Positions 45,131-57,985 of a DNA stretch of 64,000 nucleotides are shown here, piece by piece. The notes beneath the pieces are model-generated. The model searched no databases, was not told the origin of the DNA, and saw nothing but the letters and a program-made list of their open reading frames with translations. The stretch comes from Silene conica (taxonomy: Eukaryota; Streptophyta; Magnoliopsida; Caryophyllales; Caryophyllaceae), in assembly GCA_029255685.2 (NCBI GenBank), contig CM055318.2, forward strand, positions 4,035,001-4,099,000, read 5' to 3'. The first letter of the stretch is position 1. Every line of letters starts with the position of its first letter. Position numbers and translations under genes: made by a program.

Positions 45131-46790
45131 TATTTCTGTTTTGGAACCCTAAAACCCTCGAAAATCGTGTATATACTTATAAACCAATGCTCCATTACAA
45201 ATTCCTATTTAATACCATTTTAAGTTAAAACGGTATTTCACAACCGATTTAAATAAAATAAAAATAAAAAAAATTAATAGAAATTATTTTAAATTAATAG
45301 ATCTTAAATAAGAGGGTAGGACTAACTGATTCTCCATTCATTTTCCCTTTATTGTCAGAGTATGGGATTAGAGTTGAAAATATAATAATTGTGGGCCAAT
45401 TTTAACCAAACATATTGTACATAAATTTCAAATTGGAACAGATACATGTAATTTAGTGTTAATTAATTATAGTGCTACTACTAATTCAGCATCTTTCTTA
45501 CCTAATTGGGTATGACCCCCCCATTAAATGTGATTAATTATGTGAATGTGGACCTCTCACCAAATTGCCCATATCCGGGTCAAGTCTTTCTCATGCTGAC
45601 ATCAACGAGTCTCTCCCGTGACAGACATATCCATCGTAAGTTTGGGACGTGTCAAGTTCTACTCATATGATTAGATAAGACAAATACTTTGCTTTTGTCT
45701 TATCTACCCTACAAAGTAATACTTGGCCCGTCCCAAACTTATAGCGAATATATACGTCATAAATGAGAATTTGTGCGGAAACATAATCTTCTTTGTGTAT
45801 TTTCATTGGATTTTGAATGTGACATTCTCCAATGTTTGTGGTTCAAATACTTTGATAGTACGGAATAATTTTGTTTTTGTGACCTAATAAAATGATTGCA
45901 AGGGGTGGATTTTTTATTTTTATTTTTATTTTTATTTTTATTTTTATTTTGATGATGTCGAACAGAGTTCTATATATTACACCGAGTAGTTATTTTTAAG
46001 TGAGTTGGTATCGTAAACCTCCAACCATATAGACTCTCACGAAGTGTTCAGATTAGTCGAAACTCAAAGGGTATAGTTCACGCTTTAAACTTTTTTCTGC
46101 GGCCACACCAGCGCGAATAAACTCGCAATCAAGCAAAACCCGAGTACAAAACTACAAATAAAATGTTATGCAACTGTCTAATTACTTGCCAATTTGGTAT
46201 ATTTTCCAGTTTCGAGCTAGAAGGTGTGCATGTTATGCTAGAACTCGGCTTAAAAGCTCTTCGGTTCTAAGAACCGTCAACTAAGCTCATGATCATTAGA
46301 ACATCGCAAGTCGCAACTCGCAACTAAGCTCTTCAGCCGATTTGCACTATCCATAAACCGAGTCTAGTCTACGCTACATGAACCAAAGACGCGTTGCATT
46401 GACAATACAATAAAGCACCGAGTATTGTACAAGCAGCAAACGCAAGAAGTTGCGCGTCTGATATACCAGCAGCCTCTATCTCTAATTGAGGTTCTGTCAC
46501 ACTGAATGGCAAATGCTGTATATCAAAACGCGCATCTGTCTTCCTTCGTTCTAACTTCTAATCGAAGTAGAAAACAATGGAACCAATCGTGGAGCAATCG
46601 TAAACTGAAGCAACGAGTCGTTGAATACAGTGTATGTACAAACTACCCACACATCATTGACTAGAACACAAGGCAATATCAGAAGTCACCGGGGAAAACG
46701 AAAAAAAGAAAACGAACCAAAAGGGCTAAGTTGCGCGCATGGTACAGGTTGATAAATCGAAACAGTATCCTATTATGGCTCCATCTTCTC
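45131..46790. other. Intergenic, no gene recognised, one hexanucleotide microsatellite
   Basis: The stretch is AT-rich. It holds a (TTTTTA)n run of about seven units at 45910-45950 and a worn GTGACAGACATATCCATCGT...AGCGAATATATACGTCATAA MITE-like pair at about 45618-45770. The last 400 bases (46390-46790) are less AT-rich and probably hold the 3' UTR of the F-box/kelch gene. Confidence 0.5.
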
Positions 46791-46793
46791 CCT

Positions 46794-48629
46794 TTATGCC
46801 TTGATAGTCACGGTACACAAGCACGGACCTGAGGGTTTGATGTTAGTGGTCTTCCACTCCGAACCAGGGGCTGCCTCGGGATCATACATCAGCGTCCGAT
46901 AACCCGGCTCCTTGTCCAAAGAAAAGAGCAAAAGCTTCCCATCAAGTATACCGAACCTGAACCCAATGCTGGAGCTGCCGGTAACAGGGATAGGGACCAT
47001 CTTCCATGAATTGTCTTCCGGATTATAGACCGCTAGTTTTCGTTGATCTTTCCATTGAATGCAAAATAGTTTCTTCCCAAGAACGGTGTGAGCCGTGACC
47101 ATAACACAACCGTTCTTCATTTCACACCAAGTATGTGTCTCGGGGTTGTACACATCAACAAACTTTGAGTTCCCAATCGTGAAGCTCGACCTCCCACCCA
47201 TGACGTAAAGCTTCCCTTGGAACCCAAAAGCGAAGCAACCCCATCTCGGGCGGCGGAGGGACTCGATTTCCGTCCACTTATCGGTGTCAGGATCGTAAAC
47301 CTCAGCACTAGATAGTGACTCACCTTCTACACCGTAACCCCCGACTACATAGATCTTGCCATCAACTTCAGCTGAGGCGAAATCAAAGCGAGCAACGTTC
47401 ATGTTTGACAGCTTGCTCCAGCTGAATTTGCAAGCATCACAATAACACCCAAAATTAATACAGAATGAGAATTTCCGCTTAGAAATGTAACACTGTAGGC
47501 CGGTTCTTTTCGGCTGAAATGAGCTGAATTGAATGAATTGAATTAAATGAAGTAGAGGTTAATTGAACTAAATTGAGTGGAACTGAGGTGAAGTGAATTT
47601 AGTTGAATTAAAAATTAATTTTGTGAAGAGATTAATTGAACATAATTGATTGAACGTAAATAAAATTTAACGGAATACAACAAAGCAAAACTTAAATGAA
47701 CATAAATTAAGCCAGAAACAACAGAGCGTGCGTGAAGACCATTTATGATGCCACAAAAGAAAAGCAAAACTTAAAATGAGCTGAAATTAAGTCAGAAAGA
47801 ACTGAGCCTGAAAACCATTTATGATGCCACAAAAGAAAAGCAAAACTTAAATGAGCTAAAATTAAGTCAGAAAGAACAGAGCGTGCGTGAAGACCATTTA
47901 TGATGCCACAAAAGAAAAGCAAAACTTAAAATGAGCTGAAATTAAGTCAGAAAGAACAGAGCGTGAAAACCATTTATTATGCCACAAAAAAAAAAAAGCA
48001 AAACTTAAATGAGCTGAAATTCAGTCAGAAAAAACAGAGCGTGCGTGAAGACCATTTATGATGCCACAAAAGAGATGGAAGGAAATAGTGACATACCAGT
48101 TGAGGCAGGAATCATACTGATAAACGTCTGATGAAGCCGATGCATCCCCCTGAGAGACCGAACATCCGGCCATCACTAGCAGTTTTCCATGATGAACCAC
48201 CACTCCTGATCCTACTTTAAATTCACCGGGCATCGGCGGAAGCACTTGATGCTTGTTTCCAAAACAATCTAATACCTCCCAGTGACTCGCTTTCTTTCCC
48301 TTGTCGATGGTCAACACGTATAACCACTCCTCTAACATCCCGGCTTGTTTCCGGATGGTAATCAACTCATTACTTCGTATGAACGATCTCCATCCCTTAG
48401 ACACAGCACCCATTGCAGGGAAATCAGATCGGGGGACGAGTGCAAGACATAACTTTGCCACGTCATCAGAAAGCCCCGGCAAGATGGGGACATACCGATC
48501 ATCATAAACTCTATATCGAGTACTAAATGGTGTACCTTTTGCATTACTTGGCACGCGTTGTTGGACCAAAACGGAGCAGCACATAGCCGATTCTATTAAC
48601 CTTTTCTTTTCACTATTAAAACCAGGCAT
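46794..48629 (-). CDS. F-box/kelch-repeat protein, At1g67480 type
   Basis: Two coding exons on the minus strand, 48629-48097 and 47421-46794, 386 residues. The junction codon TGC is split 2+1. The ATG at 48629-48627 gives MPGFNSEKKR, as in the family. The F-box lies at about 50-90 (LPGLSDDVAKLCLALVPRSD, then VSKGWRSFIRS). Kelch repeats run from about 135 to 360, with the paired glycines and trailing Tyr/Trp: IYVVGGYG, SSAEVYDPDTDKW, LYVMGGRSSF, DVYNPETHTW. The C-terminus is SGPCLCTVTIKA. Such proteins join SCF ubiquitin ligases through SKP1 and bind substrate by the kelch propeller. The intron is swollen by a MITE and a tandem array. Conservation is high and the gene looks intact. A 5' UTR intron upstream of 48650 is possible. 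Confidence 0.96.
47480..47735. mobile_element. GAGCTGAATTGAA-type MITE in the F-box/kelch intron
   Basis: The left end GGCCGGTTCTTTTCGGCTGA is an imperfect inverted copy of the right end TAAGCCAGAAACAACAGAG. The interior is a string of TGAATTGAA, GAACTAAATTGAGTG and TTAATTTTGTGAA words. A second copy with the same order lies at 57783-57985. No coding content. Confidence 0.65.
47736..48085. repeat. 76-82 bp tandem repeat, about five copies, next to the donor site
   Basis: CATTTATGATGCCACAAAAG starts at 47740, 47816, 47895, 47971 (one change) and 48053, and between these AAGCAAAACTTAAA(A)TGAGC, GAAATTAAGTCAGAAAGAAC and AGAGCGTGCGTGAAGACC repeat in order. Each unit contains the right terminal repeat of the neighbouring MITE plus flanking intron sequence. 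The array reaches to within about 12 bases of the exon 1 donor at 48096. Confidence 0.85.
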
Positions 48630-48639
48630 TTTCACTCGA

Positions 48640-49140
48640 GAAAATCTAAAAAATCAATTACTACTAACAAAACTACAGCTAAAGAAGAAGTTCATGATAT
48701 CCATCACATATAGGGATTTTAAGCGACCAATGAATGAAAACGGAAGAAGGTGAAATCAATTGCAGTTTATGTATAGACGAGTTTTTTTGCTTTGTCCAAT
48801 CAAATCCATAGGCCATTCCAAATGTTCTGCTCGTATTATTTTCCGTAGCTATTCCAAAGAGATCGGAGCCAAGTTCCAGTGCTTTTGAGCTTAATCTTTC
48901 TCCGCGCATTGCCCAATCACCTATATTATGTTCCGTAACAACATTATATGCATGCACTAATGTTTGCAGTCACTGATAGCCTTTCGTATGAACTAAAGAA
49001 AGAAAGCAGGGAGTATCCAGAATCAATACCGGTCACTGCCATGGAAAGTAGAGAATTTATCCTGCAGTGACATCCATTATGCCTCGAGAATAACTGTTAT
49101 ATGACCAAGCACGCCGCAATCTGCCAAGATAACAAATTTA
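48640..49140 (-). other. Probable 5' leader/promoter region of the F-box/kelch gene
   Basis: The composition is balanced compared with the AT-rich neighbours. On the minus strand a TTTTTTAG acceptor-like site ends about 21 bases before the ATG. A 92-codon frame (48957-48679) has no family match and could be an upstream ORF or chance. Transcription start not fixed. Confidence 0.3.
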
Positions 49141-51187
49141 CGATTTAGCAAACAAAAGAAGGAATTTCACAAATTTACAATTTAGCCAGCCAAGTGCATA
49201 TCCTCAAATAAAATCCTTGGTTACAAATTTTACACGTGAAACCGTCTCACTTAGTACAATACACCAAATCGTCCATCTACGATACGTTCATCTTTTTTAA
49301 TGTTATCTTATCCATATCATGAAGCAATTCAAGAGAGTCACATAGAATGGCAGGAATTTATTGCTGCAAAGGATAGCCTCCTATTCATTATTATTAATAC
49401 TCGTATAAAACGGTTTTACACAAGTCAGCGTAATACCAGTGATCAATTGATTCGAGTAACCCTACATACAGTAACGACTTTTAATAACTACTATGTCATT
49501 CATTATGCTTCCCAAAAGTCCTATGCTCATCGTTGAGCTTCAAGCAATCAATTCGCACATTAATATAGTTATACCAAACTAAAATATCGGGAATCTCGAT
49601 CCAAAACCAGATATGAGACGATCTTATGTAAGCAAGTAACAACACGAGGAATAGATTAATATCCGGGGTTGGTGTTACATGTATGACGGTCTCATACAAA
49701 GGTATTGATCGACAACAACCCACCAATAAAATCGGAAAAAGGAAAGAAAAGCATAAATCTCAAGGAGGGAGGCTCCTTACCTACCCAGTTGCTACCTACC
49801 TAACTAGAGACATAAAAGAGCATTGCATATGCAAGACAAGTTACCATCTTCCATTTCAAATAATTGACATATTTTACTATTTTTGTACTCTATCACCTTT
49901 CTCATCAACAAAACTTAGTAAGTATCTTGTTTTCCCATTTTATACTCCACTTCTCCCCAAGATTCACACTTTCCTTTTTAAGTCGTCTCGGAATAAGATT
50001 CACACTTTCCGTTTTAACTTAAATCGTCTCATAATAAGATTCATACTAACTTAAATCATATCCAAACTACACATATTCCATTTTAATCCATTCATATCCA
50101 AACTACACCTTTCCTAATAAAGCCAAAAAAATTACTAAAATATTCTTATCAACATCAATTATTTACACAAAATGTTATCAAATGGCCACCATTACTTCAC
50201 CGCAAACAATAAAAAAAGCAACATACACACTTTTCATTCTACTTTCAATCATATTTTAATAAACTCAATTTGTACATAAAGCATAATATGTGATTCACCT
50301 AATTTATGACCCCACATATTTTACAAATTGGCCAAGACATAAATGTCACGGCTCATAACTTTATTAACTAAGCTAGTTAATATTTGCATTCCATAATTCT
50401 TATACGATGAGAGGTGTGAACCTTAATTAGAGACCGAGTGAGTATATCAATGGAGAAAACATCAAGATAACAAATTTAAATCTCAAAGACTAAATCAATC
50501 TTTATAAGATAAAGAAAGTACAAAACAAGATAAAAAGCCTTGCATGAAAGTGAATAGTAATTGTATAATATCAATAGTTATCTATTTCTATTTTTGGTAT
50601 ATTATTCAATAGTTATCTATTTACCCTTTTAAAAAAAATTCGTGGAGTAATATTTTTGTGCGACCCAAATTCACCCATTTTTCTTTTTTTTTGTCATTGT
50701 ACCAAAATTAATAAGATAATTATTGATCGAAACGGAGAGACAATATACATTTTAGCTACAGTTAGTCTTGCTTGTGACGGGTCGGGTAGAGAGACGGATA
50801 ATGACACTCACAAAACGAATAGGGGGACAAGGTGGGGCACCCCATGTACTTTTCTCTCTCCCCTATATGGGCATTTTGTGAGACAAAATGGTATCCGTCT
50901 TCTCCTTGTGACGGATACCCTCCGTCTACAATGAGAATTTGTGTTTTAGCTACAATACAAATAATAACCCAGAAAAGCAATTCATAACAAATAAAGAACA
51001 CAACTTGCAAGTCAAACAGAAATTGTCAAACAATTCAGCAATGAACATCAAAAATATCAGATATTAATCAGAAAATCAAGAAATTTCCAACATTATAATG
51101 AATCATAAATTCTCATTTTATTAAGCACCCACCAATATGAAGCAATTCAACAAGATGAATGGAGGGAATTCGAACCTATAAGTAGTA
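49141..51187. other. Intergenic, MITE remnants, no gene recognised
   Basis: Contains a fold-back pair with TTACACGTGAAACCGTCTCAC near 49230 and AAAACGGTTTTACACAAG near 49410, another pair at about 49608-49695 (TATGAGACGATCTTATGTAA and TGTATGACGGTCTCATACAA), ATAAGATTCACACTTTCC direct repeats near 49960-50045, and a complete GTGACGGAT-family MITE at 50760-50942. Open frames in this stretch cross these repeats and are not supported as genes. Confidence 0.5.
50760..50942. mobile_element. MITE of the GTGACGGAT family
   Basis: TTAGTCTTGCTTGTGACGGG at the left and TGTGACGGATACCCTCCGTC...TGAGAATTTGTG at the right, with CATTTTGTGAGACAAAATGG in the centre. It is close to the copy at 20652 in order and content. 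Confidence 0.65.
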
Positions 51188-51376
51188 GGAGCGAACCCAG
51201 GATTAAATGTTTTGGGTAGCAGAAAAAATAGTTGGATTCGAACCAATGACCAGAAGGTGGGATTTTGGGACTTTTAAGCAATATTTGGTGTAGCAAAAAT
51301 TCACCTTCTTAACCCATTTTTAAAATTTGGAATAACGGCCGCCACCCTTGCTAACAGGTGGGTTCGCCCGTGCCTA
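51188..51376. mobile_element. MITE with GCGAACCCA / TGGGTTCGC ends, copy 2
   Basis: GAGCGAACCCAGGATTAAAT at the left and AGGTGGGTTCGCCCGTG at the right. It shares ATGTTTTGGGTAGC and ATAACGGCCGCCACCC with copy 1 at 7277-7538 but is shorter. Sequences to the right (51410-51500) repeat GATTCGAACCTATGACCTAT-type words that look like a worn tRNA-derived retroposon. Confidence 0.65.
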
Positions 51377-51879
51377 TATCCTATCCTATAGTATTAGATA
51401 ACTCATCTGATTCGAACCTATGACCTATCATCTTCTTAACTAATGCAGTATATTAGGGATTCGAACATGTGACCTATCGACTGTATCGTATTAGATAACT
51501 CAACTCAATTTAACTAATATATCAAAAGACATTTCTACATATATATAAAAATAAATAAATAAAATTACCGTGAATATTATATTGATGGAATGAACTATGA
51601 AGGGATCAAAAAAGGAAGAGAAATGGAAATGGAGAATGAAATGGAATGAGAGGAGTTGGGTGTATAATCTATATTTATAGGCCTTCATTATTTGGAAGAT
51701 AAACCCATATAAACCGACACGTCAGTCTTTAGTCAGCTTGTTATTTGAGTACTATACTTTTCCCCCACTTTTTTACCATTTTTGTCACCTAATAATACTA
51801 CACTAAAACTTCTGTAATTAATACGGGGTATCATTCTCCTACGAAGTAAGTAGCATGTTGTAGCTGATGTGGTAGAGAC

Positions 51880-52372
51880 CTAGGTAGCACCAAAACGGAC
51901 ACGGATACGGATACGGACACGGACACGACACGGACACGGGACAAGGTATGCCATGAAATTTAGGACACGGGACACGACATTTAAATTTAATAAAAAATAC
52001 ATTTTATAGTTAAAAATTTTTTATTTTATTTTTGTAAAAGTATTTGATATTAATTTTAAATAAGTGAATGTAAAATTTGCCCTTTATAACAATTTTATTT
52101 TCATTCCTCATCCGAATTAATATTCTAATTGATCTCTTTCGATAACGCATTTCTCATCTCAAGAACATCATTCACCGCAAATGATAACCAAATATCGTGG
52201 ACACGCGACGGGCACGGCTCAAATACCATGGACACGCGTCGGACACGTGTCCAAATAAATGTAGAAAGTTGGACACGGCTGTTTAGGTGTTGGACACGTT
52301 TCGGCGTGTGTCCGTGGAGTGTCGGTGTCGGACACGGTACGGCTTATTAGGAGAAATGTCTGTGCTACCTAG
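51880..52372. mobile_element. hAT-type MITE with GGACACG repeats
   Basis: It starts CTAGGTAGCACC and ends TGTGCTACCTAG, an 11 of 12 inverted match. GTAGAGAC lies on both sides exactly (51872-51879 and 52373-52380), an 8-bp duplication. Both ends carry many ACACGG/GGACACG words around an AT-rich centre. No transposase. The open frame at 52129-52350 only reflects the repeated words. Confidence 0.88.
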
Positions 52373-52380
52373 GTAGAGAC

Positions 52381-55300
52381 TAGAGATAGAATTGGGTACG
52401 CTGGTTGTCGGGTAGCATGGTCTATGATCGATATGAGATTGGCACGACACGGTATGTTATGGGTTGTGGCCGTGCCTGGTCCACAGTTTGAGAAAATATA
52501 TCACGGCGGATGCCTAGCTCAGGTACGCACAAACTTGATCACACTTAAAATATAAACAAATAAGGGTTAAAACGAAGAATTACTTGAACACGCTCAAGCA
52601 TGACACGACACGACACAACACAAAATACTGTGGGCCGTGTTTGGGACACCGTTTGATTTCACCAGCACAACACAACAAGAAGCCCTACATTCGTGGACCT
52701 AGATTGTGTCATTTTCTCCTCCAGGCATGGTAACAGCTAGCATAAGGCACGTTCCACTTCCATCTTTAAGATGTTGTGAACGTTAATGTGTCATATTCAC
52801 CTTCAAAACAAGCTTATTAATCTACAAATTTGTCACCCTAATAAAAAACGATTGAATCTCACACACATGATGACTTAAACCAGTATTAAACCAGTCTACG
52901 AATTTGTCACCCTAATAGAAAAAGGATTTAATCTGATATGCATAATTACTTACTCAATACACATCTGTTAAACCAATATTTATTACGAGTTCCTTTGTCA
53001 TCTAGTAGAAAAACATACTACATACATAAGGTTTTTGTTTTTAATATGAAGTAACTTATTTTTGTCGGAATCTAATTAAATGTGTAAAGACTTGGTACGT
53101 TGAATCAATCAAAAAAATCACAGAAAAATTAGATATATAGCCTTATTCGATCATACCAGTCTTGGAAAAAATACAGCCGTACACATTATTCTACATAGTC
53201 TACGTATTTTGGATAAGAATTCTCACGCATATCGAGTAGAATAATGTACTGCTTATTTTTTTTTTTCTTTTTTTTTGGTGACTAGTCTACTGCATATAGT
53301 TTCATTTTACAAGTTAAGAATTATGATACGTAAATGGTTGATCTGGTATACGTGAGAAAGATATTTTTCATAACGGTAAATACGTGTAAACGTTGTATTA
53401 AGGATTTTACTACTTATCGATTGTATGTATAGGAAAGATAAATCCTCTTTTAAAATAATGGTTGATCTGGTATACGCGATTTACATATTACGAAGTAATA
53501 TACTCTCTCCATTTAAATTCATATTACAAGTTTGTTTTTTCACGTTTGTCAACACACATTTAAATTTATATTACAAGTTTCTTTTTTATATATATTCATT
53601 ATTTTTTTTTTCCTTTGTATATCTCCAATCTATCGTAAAGTTCATTCTACCTACTGCATTTACGATTGCAAGAGGGTATTAGGCATATAATATCAATTTC
53701 ATATTATATAGATATTGCGCTATCTTCTGATTATTGTAATCCTAACTATTATGATTATGATTCAACAAGATCTTGTAAACCTTATACTTGATAAAGGTTA
53801 TGCTATTGTATGAATAACACATAAAACGATTTATCACAATATATAATTCGTATATGTTCAACAATAATTGGAGTTCACTCGGTGCTCATCTAAGAAGGTA
53901 TTGTGGATTCCTTGCCATAAGATTGATGTATTAGCATGATAATACAACAACAAAAATGAAGCACGGGCACCACATATAGTCATATAGAGGGTGCAATATA
54001 AACCACAGGTAACCAAGCCTTGAGTCCGTTTATTTGAGGCCGATCACCGCCACGTGGATGATAAAGTATCCTTTTCACACATATCATAGGACACGAATTC
54101 TAAAAAAATGTATACAAATTTATATTTCTACATGACAAACTATATGAACTCTGGAAGTATCGTATCCCCTTTTATAAAAAAGTAGGTCTTCTGAAAGACT
54201 GCCTTTTTAATATACTTATTGAGAGACTATTATACAAATTTAAGAAAAAAGTGGTACTAAAAGTAATAAAATTGGTATAAATCACGATTAAAGATAAAAT
54301 AAGTACATTTATTAGGTACTATGGTACGATTAACGACAAAAGGCTCACAGAATACAAATAAAATGGTACGAAATAATGGTCTCTCAATCATTTATTGAAA
54401 GACCGTCTCTCTCAAGTTTTAGTGTTTATAAAAGGAAATTTAATGTATTTCTATTGGTTGATTTTTTTATGCGTGATTTTTTAAAATTTATGTAGGATCC
54501 CTACTTTCTATAAGGTATTTAATTACCCTATTTCATCTCATCATTTTTAATTATTCTCTCTCATACAATTTAACAATAAAACTTTATTGAATATTAAAAT
54601 TTACAAATAATTATTACAAATAAAATATGAATAATAAAAAATTACATATTACAAATAAAATATGAATAATAAAAAATTACATATTAAAAATAGAAGTACG
54701 AGTCAAAAAAAATTAGGATAAAAAATTGACAATTAAAAAAAATACACAAGTATATAGATAATAAAAAAACACGGGTTCTAATAAAAAATCTGTCAATTTT
54801 AAAACCACGACAAACAAAATTTATCTTTTATATTAGTATTGAAAAAGATTGGATTTTATGGCAGAAAAAAATAGCTTAATTTAATAATTGATAATGTAAA
54901 ATAATTTATATATTTCTCACTTAATTTTTATATTGAATTATATTTGTATTAATTAGTCAAACATATTTATAAATAATCAAATCCTTAAAAATAGACCTGT
55001 ACATTTGTTGTATAGGTATAAAATTAGTAGAATTATAAAGATCAATAAGTTCGAAATACTTTTAATTGGTTGACTTTTATACACACGTAATAAATTTATT
55101 AATCTTTACATAAATATTAGGGTAAAACCGACTTACGGAAAATTTAGAGATGTTCCTAAAATCAAGGAACGGTATGTATGACAAAATCGCAAATCGGTAA
55201 ATGTCATTGTTGTAGGTAGTCCCTAACGTGCTAAATGCCCTTTATTTCATTTTCGATCAAACTTCCAAGCGTTGTGGAATATAAATTATATAATGTATAT

Positions 55301-55410
55301 AGGTTTGTATGGTTTACATTCACAAATGCTTCATATCCACATACATCAATATAATATTCCATACCAAGGAAAAATGATGTTTTGAATAAGGGTCGGCTTT
55401 AATGGTACAA
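52381..55410. other. Intergenic, AT-rich, no gene recognised
   Basis: The left part (52381-52700) has GGCACGACACGG-type words related to the adjacent MITE. At 53335 and 53460 the phrase ATGGTTGATCTGGTATACG is repeated directly. A fold-back of GGTCTTCTGAAAGACTGCC/GGTCTCTCAATCATTTATTG type spans about 54180-54420. The rest is plain AT-rich sequence without long frames. Confidence 0.5.
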
Positions 55411-55839
55411 AGAGTCTAGCTGAAGGTGGACCTTATCCATCACAAGGTGAAAACGGATAGTATTCCTCTCATAATAAGGCAGGTGGAGAATAAGTGGGGA
55501 TAAATAGAGCATTTCATAGGTCGTGTCACTTGCATTTTGTTAGAGAACATCATCCGTCTTGTTCAATGAGAATTTGTGTTAACGGTAAAGAGTCTATTTT
55601 TTTAAATATAATATTAGAGGTTCGATAAATATAACCATGATAGATAATTTATAATTCACTTTAATATAATCAAGAAAAATATATTGATAATTATGTTATG
55701 TTATCTCTTTGCGAACAATGGCCTCCCAAATCCCCATCACCTCAATGTTACGAATTATCAATACAATTTTTTGAATGACTTGCAAATGTTGTTGAAATAT
55801 ACGTTGATCATATGACAAAGTATCCTACGTGGTCAGGAC

Positions 55840-56860
55840 AATAATGCAGGAAACGACTTACAGTGAAGTGTTATACACGGTTTTTAAGATTTTAATGTTC
55901 CAAAAAAATGTTCGTTTATTACACAGAGTGTTCCTCGAGACGGTTTACACGACCACACAAGTTTTGAGGAGTAGCTAAGGTGATTTGAGGGTGCATGTAT
56001 GATGTATGCGAAAAATCGGTTCGTCTGAAAATTAGCTAATCGTGACAAAATGAATTAATATATACTCCCTCATATTTTGGATTTTCTTCCCCTTTGGAGG
56101 GGCACAATACTCAAGAAATAATGTATTTTAATGAAGAAAAAGTAGGGCGGGTTTGCGAATAGGAGAGAAACATGAATAATTAGGAGTTAAATAATGAATT
56201 GTGGGTCACAACCATTAATTAATGAAATGAATGAAATAAGAGTAATAAAATTGGGAGAGGATAAATAAAATATAATTAAAATTTTCCAAAATAGGAAATG
56301 GAACAAAACCTGAATACCCCGTTTAAGGAAATAGGAAAAAAAACAGTGAATATGAGGGAGTACTTGTTATTTGAAACTGAAATGAAATAGGGTAATTCCT
56401 AGAGCAACTCCGGATAAATGGTAGAAAAACCAGAAGAAGAAAGAACAAGACTCGGTACGACCTCCGAAACGGCTCAAATTGAAGTGTATAATACTTAGTT
56501 TTTAGAGTCCCTGGGAAAAAAATGTATATAAGTCACACGGAGTGTTCCTCGCGTCAGTATACGCGGATGCACAAATCTTGAAGAGCAATCTACTGAATAC
56601 ATTTAACTATTTAAGTATGCATGTATGCGATAAACCATTCAGCCTTGGCTGGAAATCAAATAATCGTGAAAAATGAAAAAGTACTTATTATTTGGGGCTT
56701 CGATCGAATAAATAAAATACTGTAAGGTCTGTAACTTTTAAAAACTCTAAACACGTGGTGTAAAAGTTGAGAGAGAAAAAATCAGACAAAGTACTTCTTT
56801 CAGCGACTCCAGACATTTGATTTATAAAACGGGAGAATGAAACATGACCCATATCACCCT
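55840..56860 (-). repeat. Inverted, diverged copies of the 43-45 kb array
   Basis: Read on the minus strand, landmarks of the 43.3-45.1 kb array recur: ACACTTCAATTTGAGCC (from 56487 downward), CCTCAAATCACCTTAGC near 55990, CGATTTTTCGCATAC near 56012, and CACGTGTTTAGAG near 56750. A MITE at 56063-56362 splits them. Copies are few and eroded. Confidence 0.6.
56063..56362. mobile_element. MITE, TACTCCCTCATATTTTGG ends
   Basis: The left end TACTCCCTCATATTTTGGA and right end AGTGAATATGAGGGAGTA are inverted copies. Inner TTCTTCCCC faces the AAATAGGAAAAAA side. TA at both edges. It interrupts the satellite-like copies. Confidence 0.65.
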
Positions 56861-57782
56861 TTTCTAGAATTTTTTAAGTATACTTAAAATTTACTTGATA
56901 TGCACTAAAAATAACGGTAGCAGATAGCAGATTTACTCGTCGAAAAAAGAATATCTCATTATTATTTATCAAGTTGGTTGAAGAAAGTATATATTGTTAC
57001 TCAACCGATGACAACCAAAAGTTAGTACAAATATCACGATGTCACCATTAACAAGAATTTCATGGAATGGAATTTTCAAGCTTACCTACCTGGCCTTCCT
57101 TTAAATGTGCTACTTGTATCGGATTTGGATTGAAACAACGACCTTTAGCAACTTCACCCTTCTTATTATTATTTTAGTAAATCTTATTTAAGATGGACAT
57201 ATTCGTTACGAGTTGAAAACGGGTTAAATAATACCCAAATGGGAATATAAGACAAAAGCAAATTAGCCGGGGAGTAACATTATGCTTTTGTCTTATTTAC
57301 CCACCTAGTTATTATTTGATGCGTCATCAGCTTATGACTGGTACGTCCTTTTTCAACGGATTTTTTTTTTTTTTTTTTTTTTTTTGTCAACGGGTAAGAA
57401 AGATTCACAACATAGCCTCCTGGGCCAACTTATGAGGTGCATGATTAAGCGATCTAGGAATAAAAGACAAACTAAGACAATGTTTTCAACGGAATTTGAG
57501 TTATTATTTTAGTGTTAATTTGTGTTTGGACGGTTTTGTAACACTTATTATAGAATTAGTCAAGACTCACGTTTGTTTATTGATGAATTGTTCTAAGACG
57601 ATATTAATTAATTTTGATATACCAACAATTTCGTTTCCAAGGATGTATTTGAATCGTTTATTAGGATTTCACCTCTTCTAAGAGGTATTCGTTGATTAGG
57701 TTTTGAAACTTGTGGTGGGGTGATTGAGAACCACCTAATTGTTATTCGAGAGATAAGTTGAATATAGATTATTACTTTGTGT

Positions 57783-57985
57783 TTAGGCACTCTTCTTTTT
57801 CGCTGAAACGAGCTGAATTAAATTAATTGAAATAGAAGTTAATTGAACTAAATTGAGTGAAAGTAGGTAAAGTGAATTTTATTGAATTAAAAGTTAATTT
57901 TGTGAAAAATGAATTGAACATTAATAAAACTTAACGTAATACAGTCAAGTAAAATTAAATTAAGCCAGAAAAAACAGGGTATTGG
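57783..57985. mobile_element. GAGCTGAATTAAA-type MITE, second copy
   Basis: Same order of words as the element in the F-box/kelch intron (47480-47735): TTCTTTTTCGCTGAAACGAG, GAACTAAATTGAGTG, TTAATTTTGTGAA and TAAGCCAGAAAAAACAGGG. No tandem amplification here. A 27-base T-run lies upstream at about 57360-57385. Otherwise 56900-59200 has no gene, only worn MITE ends near 58450-58690. Confidence 0.6.

Noticed and set aside
48679..48957. A 92-codon gene upstream of the F-box/kelch start
   Set aside because: No homology. More likely a leader sequence or chance frame, so it is mentioned only within the 5' region.
49683..50054. A 123-codon plus-strand frame
   Set aside because: It crosses a MITE end and direct repeats of ATAAGATTCACACTTTCC. 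Composition is not coding and no family is recognised.
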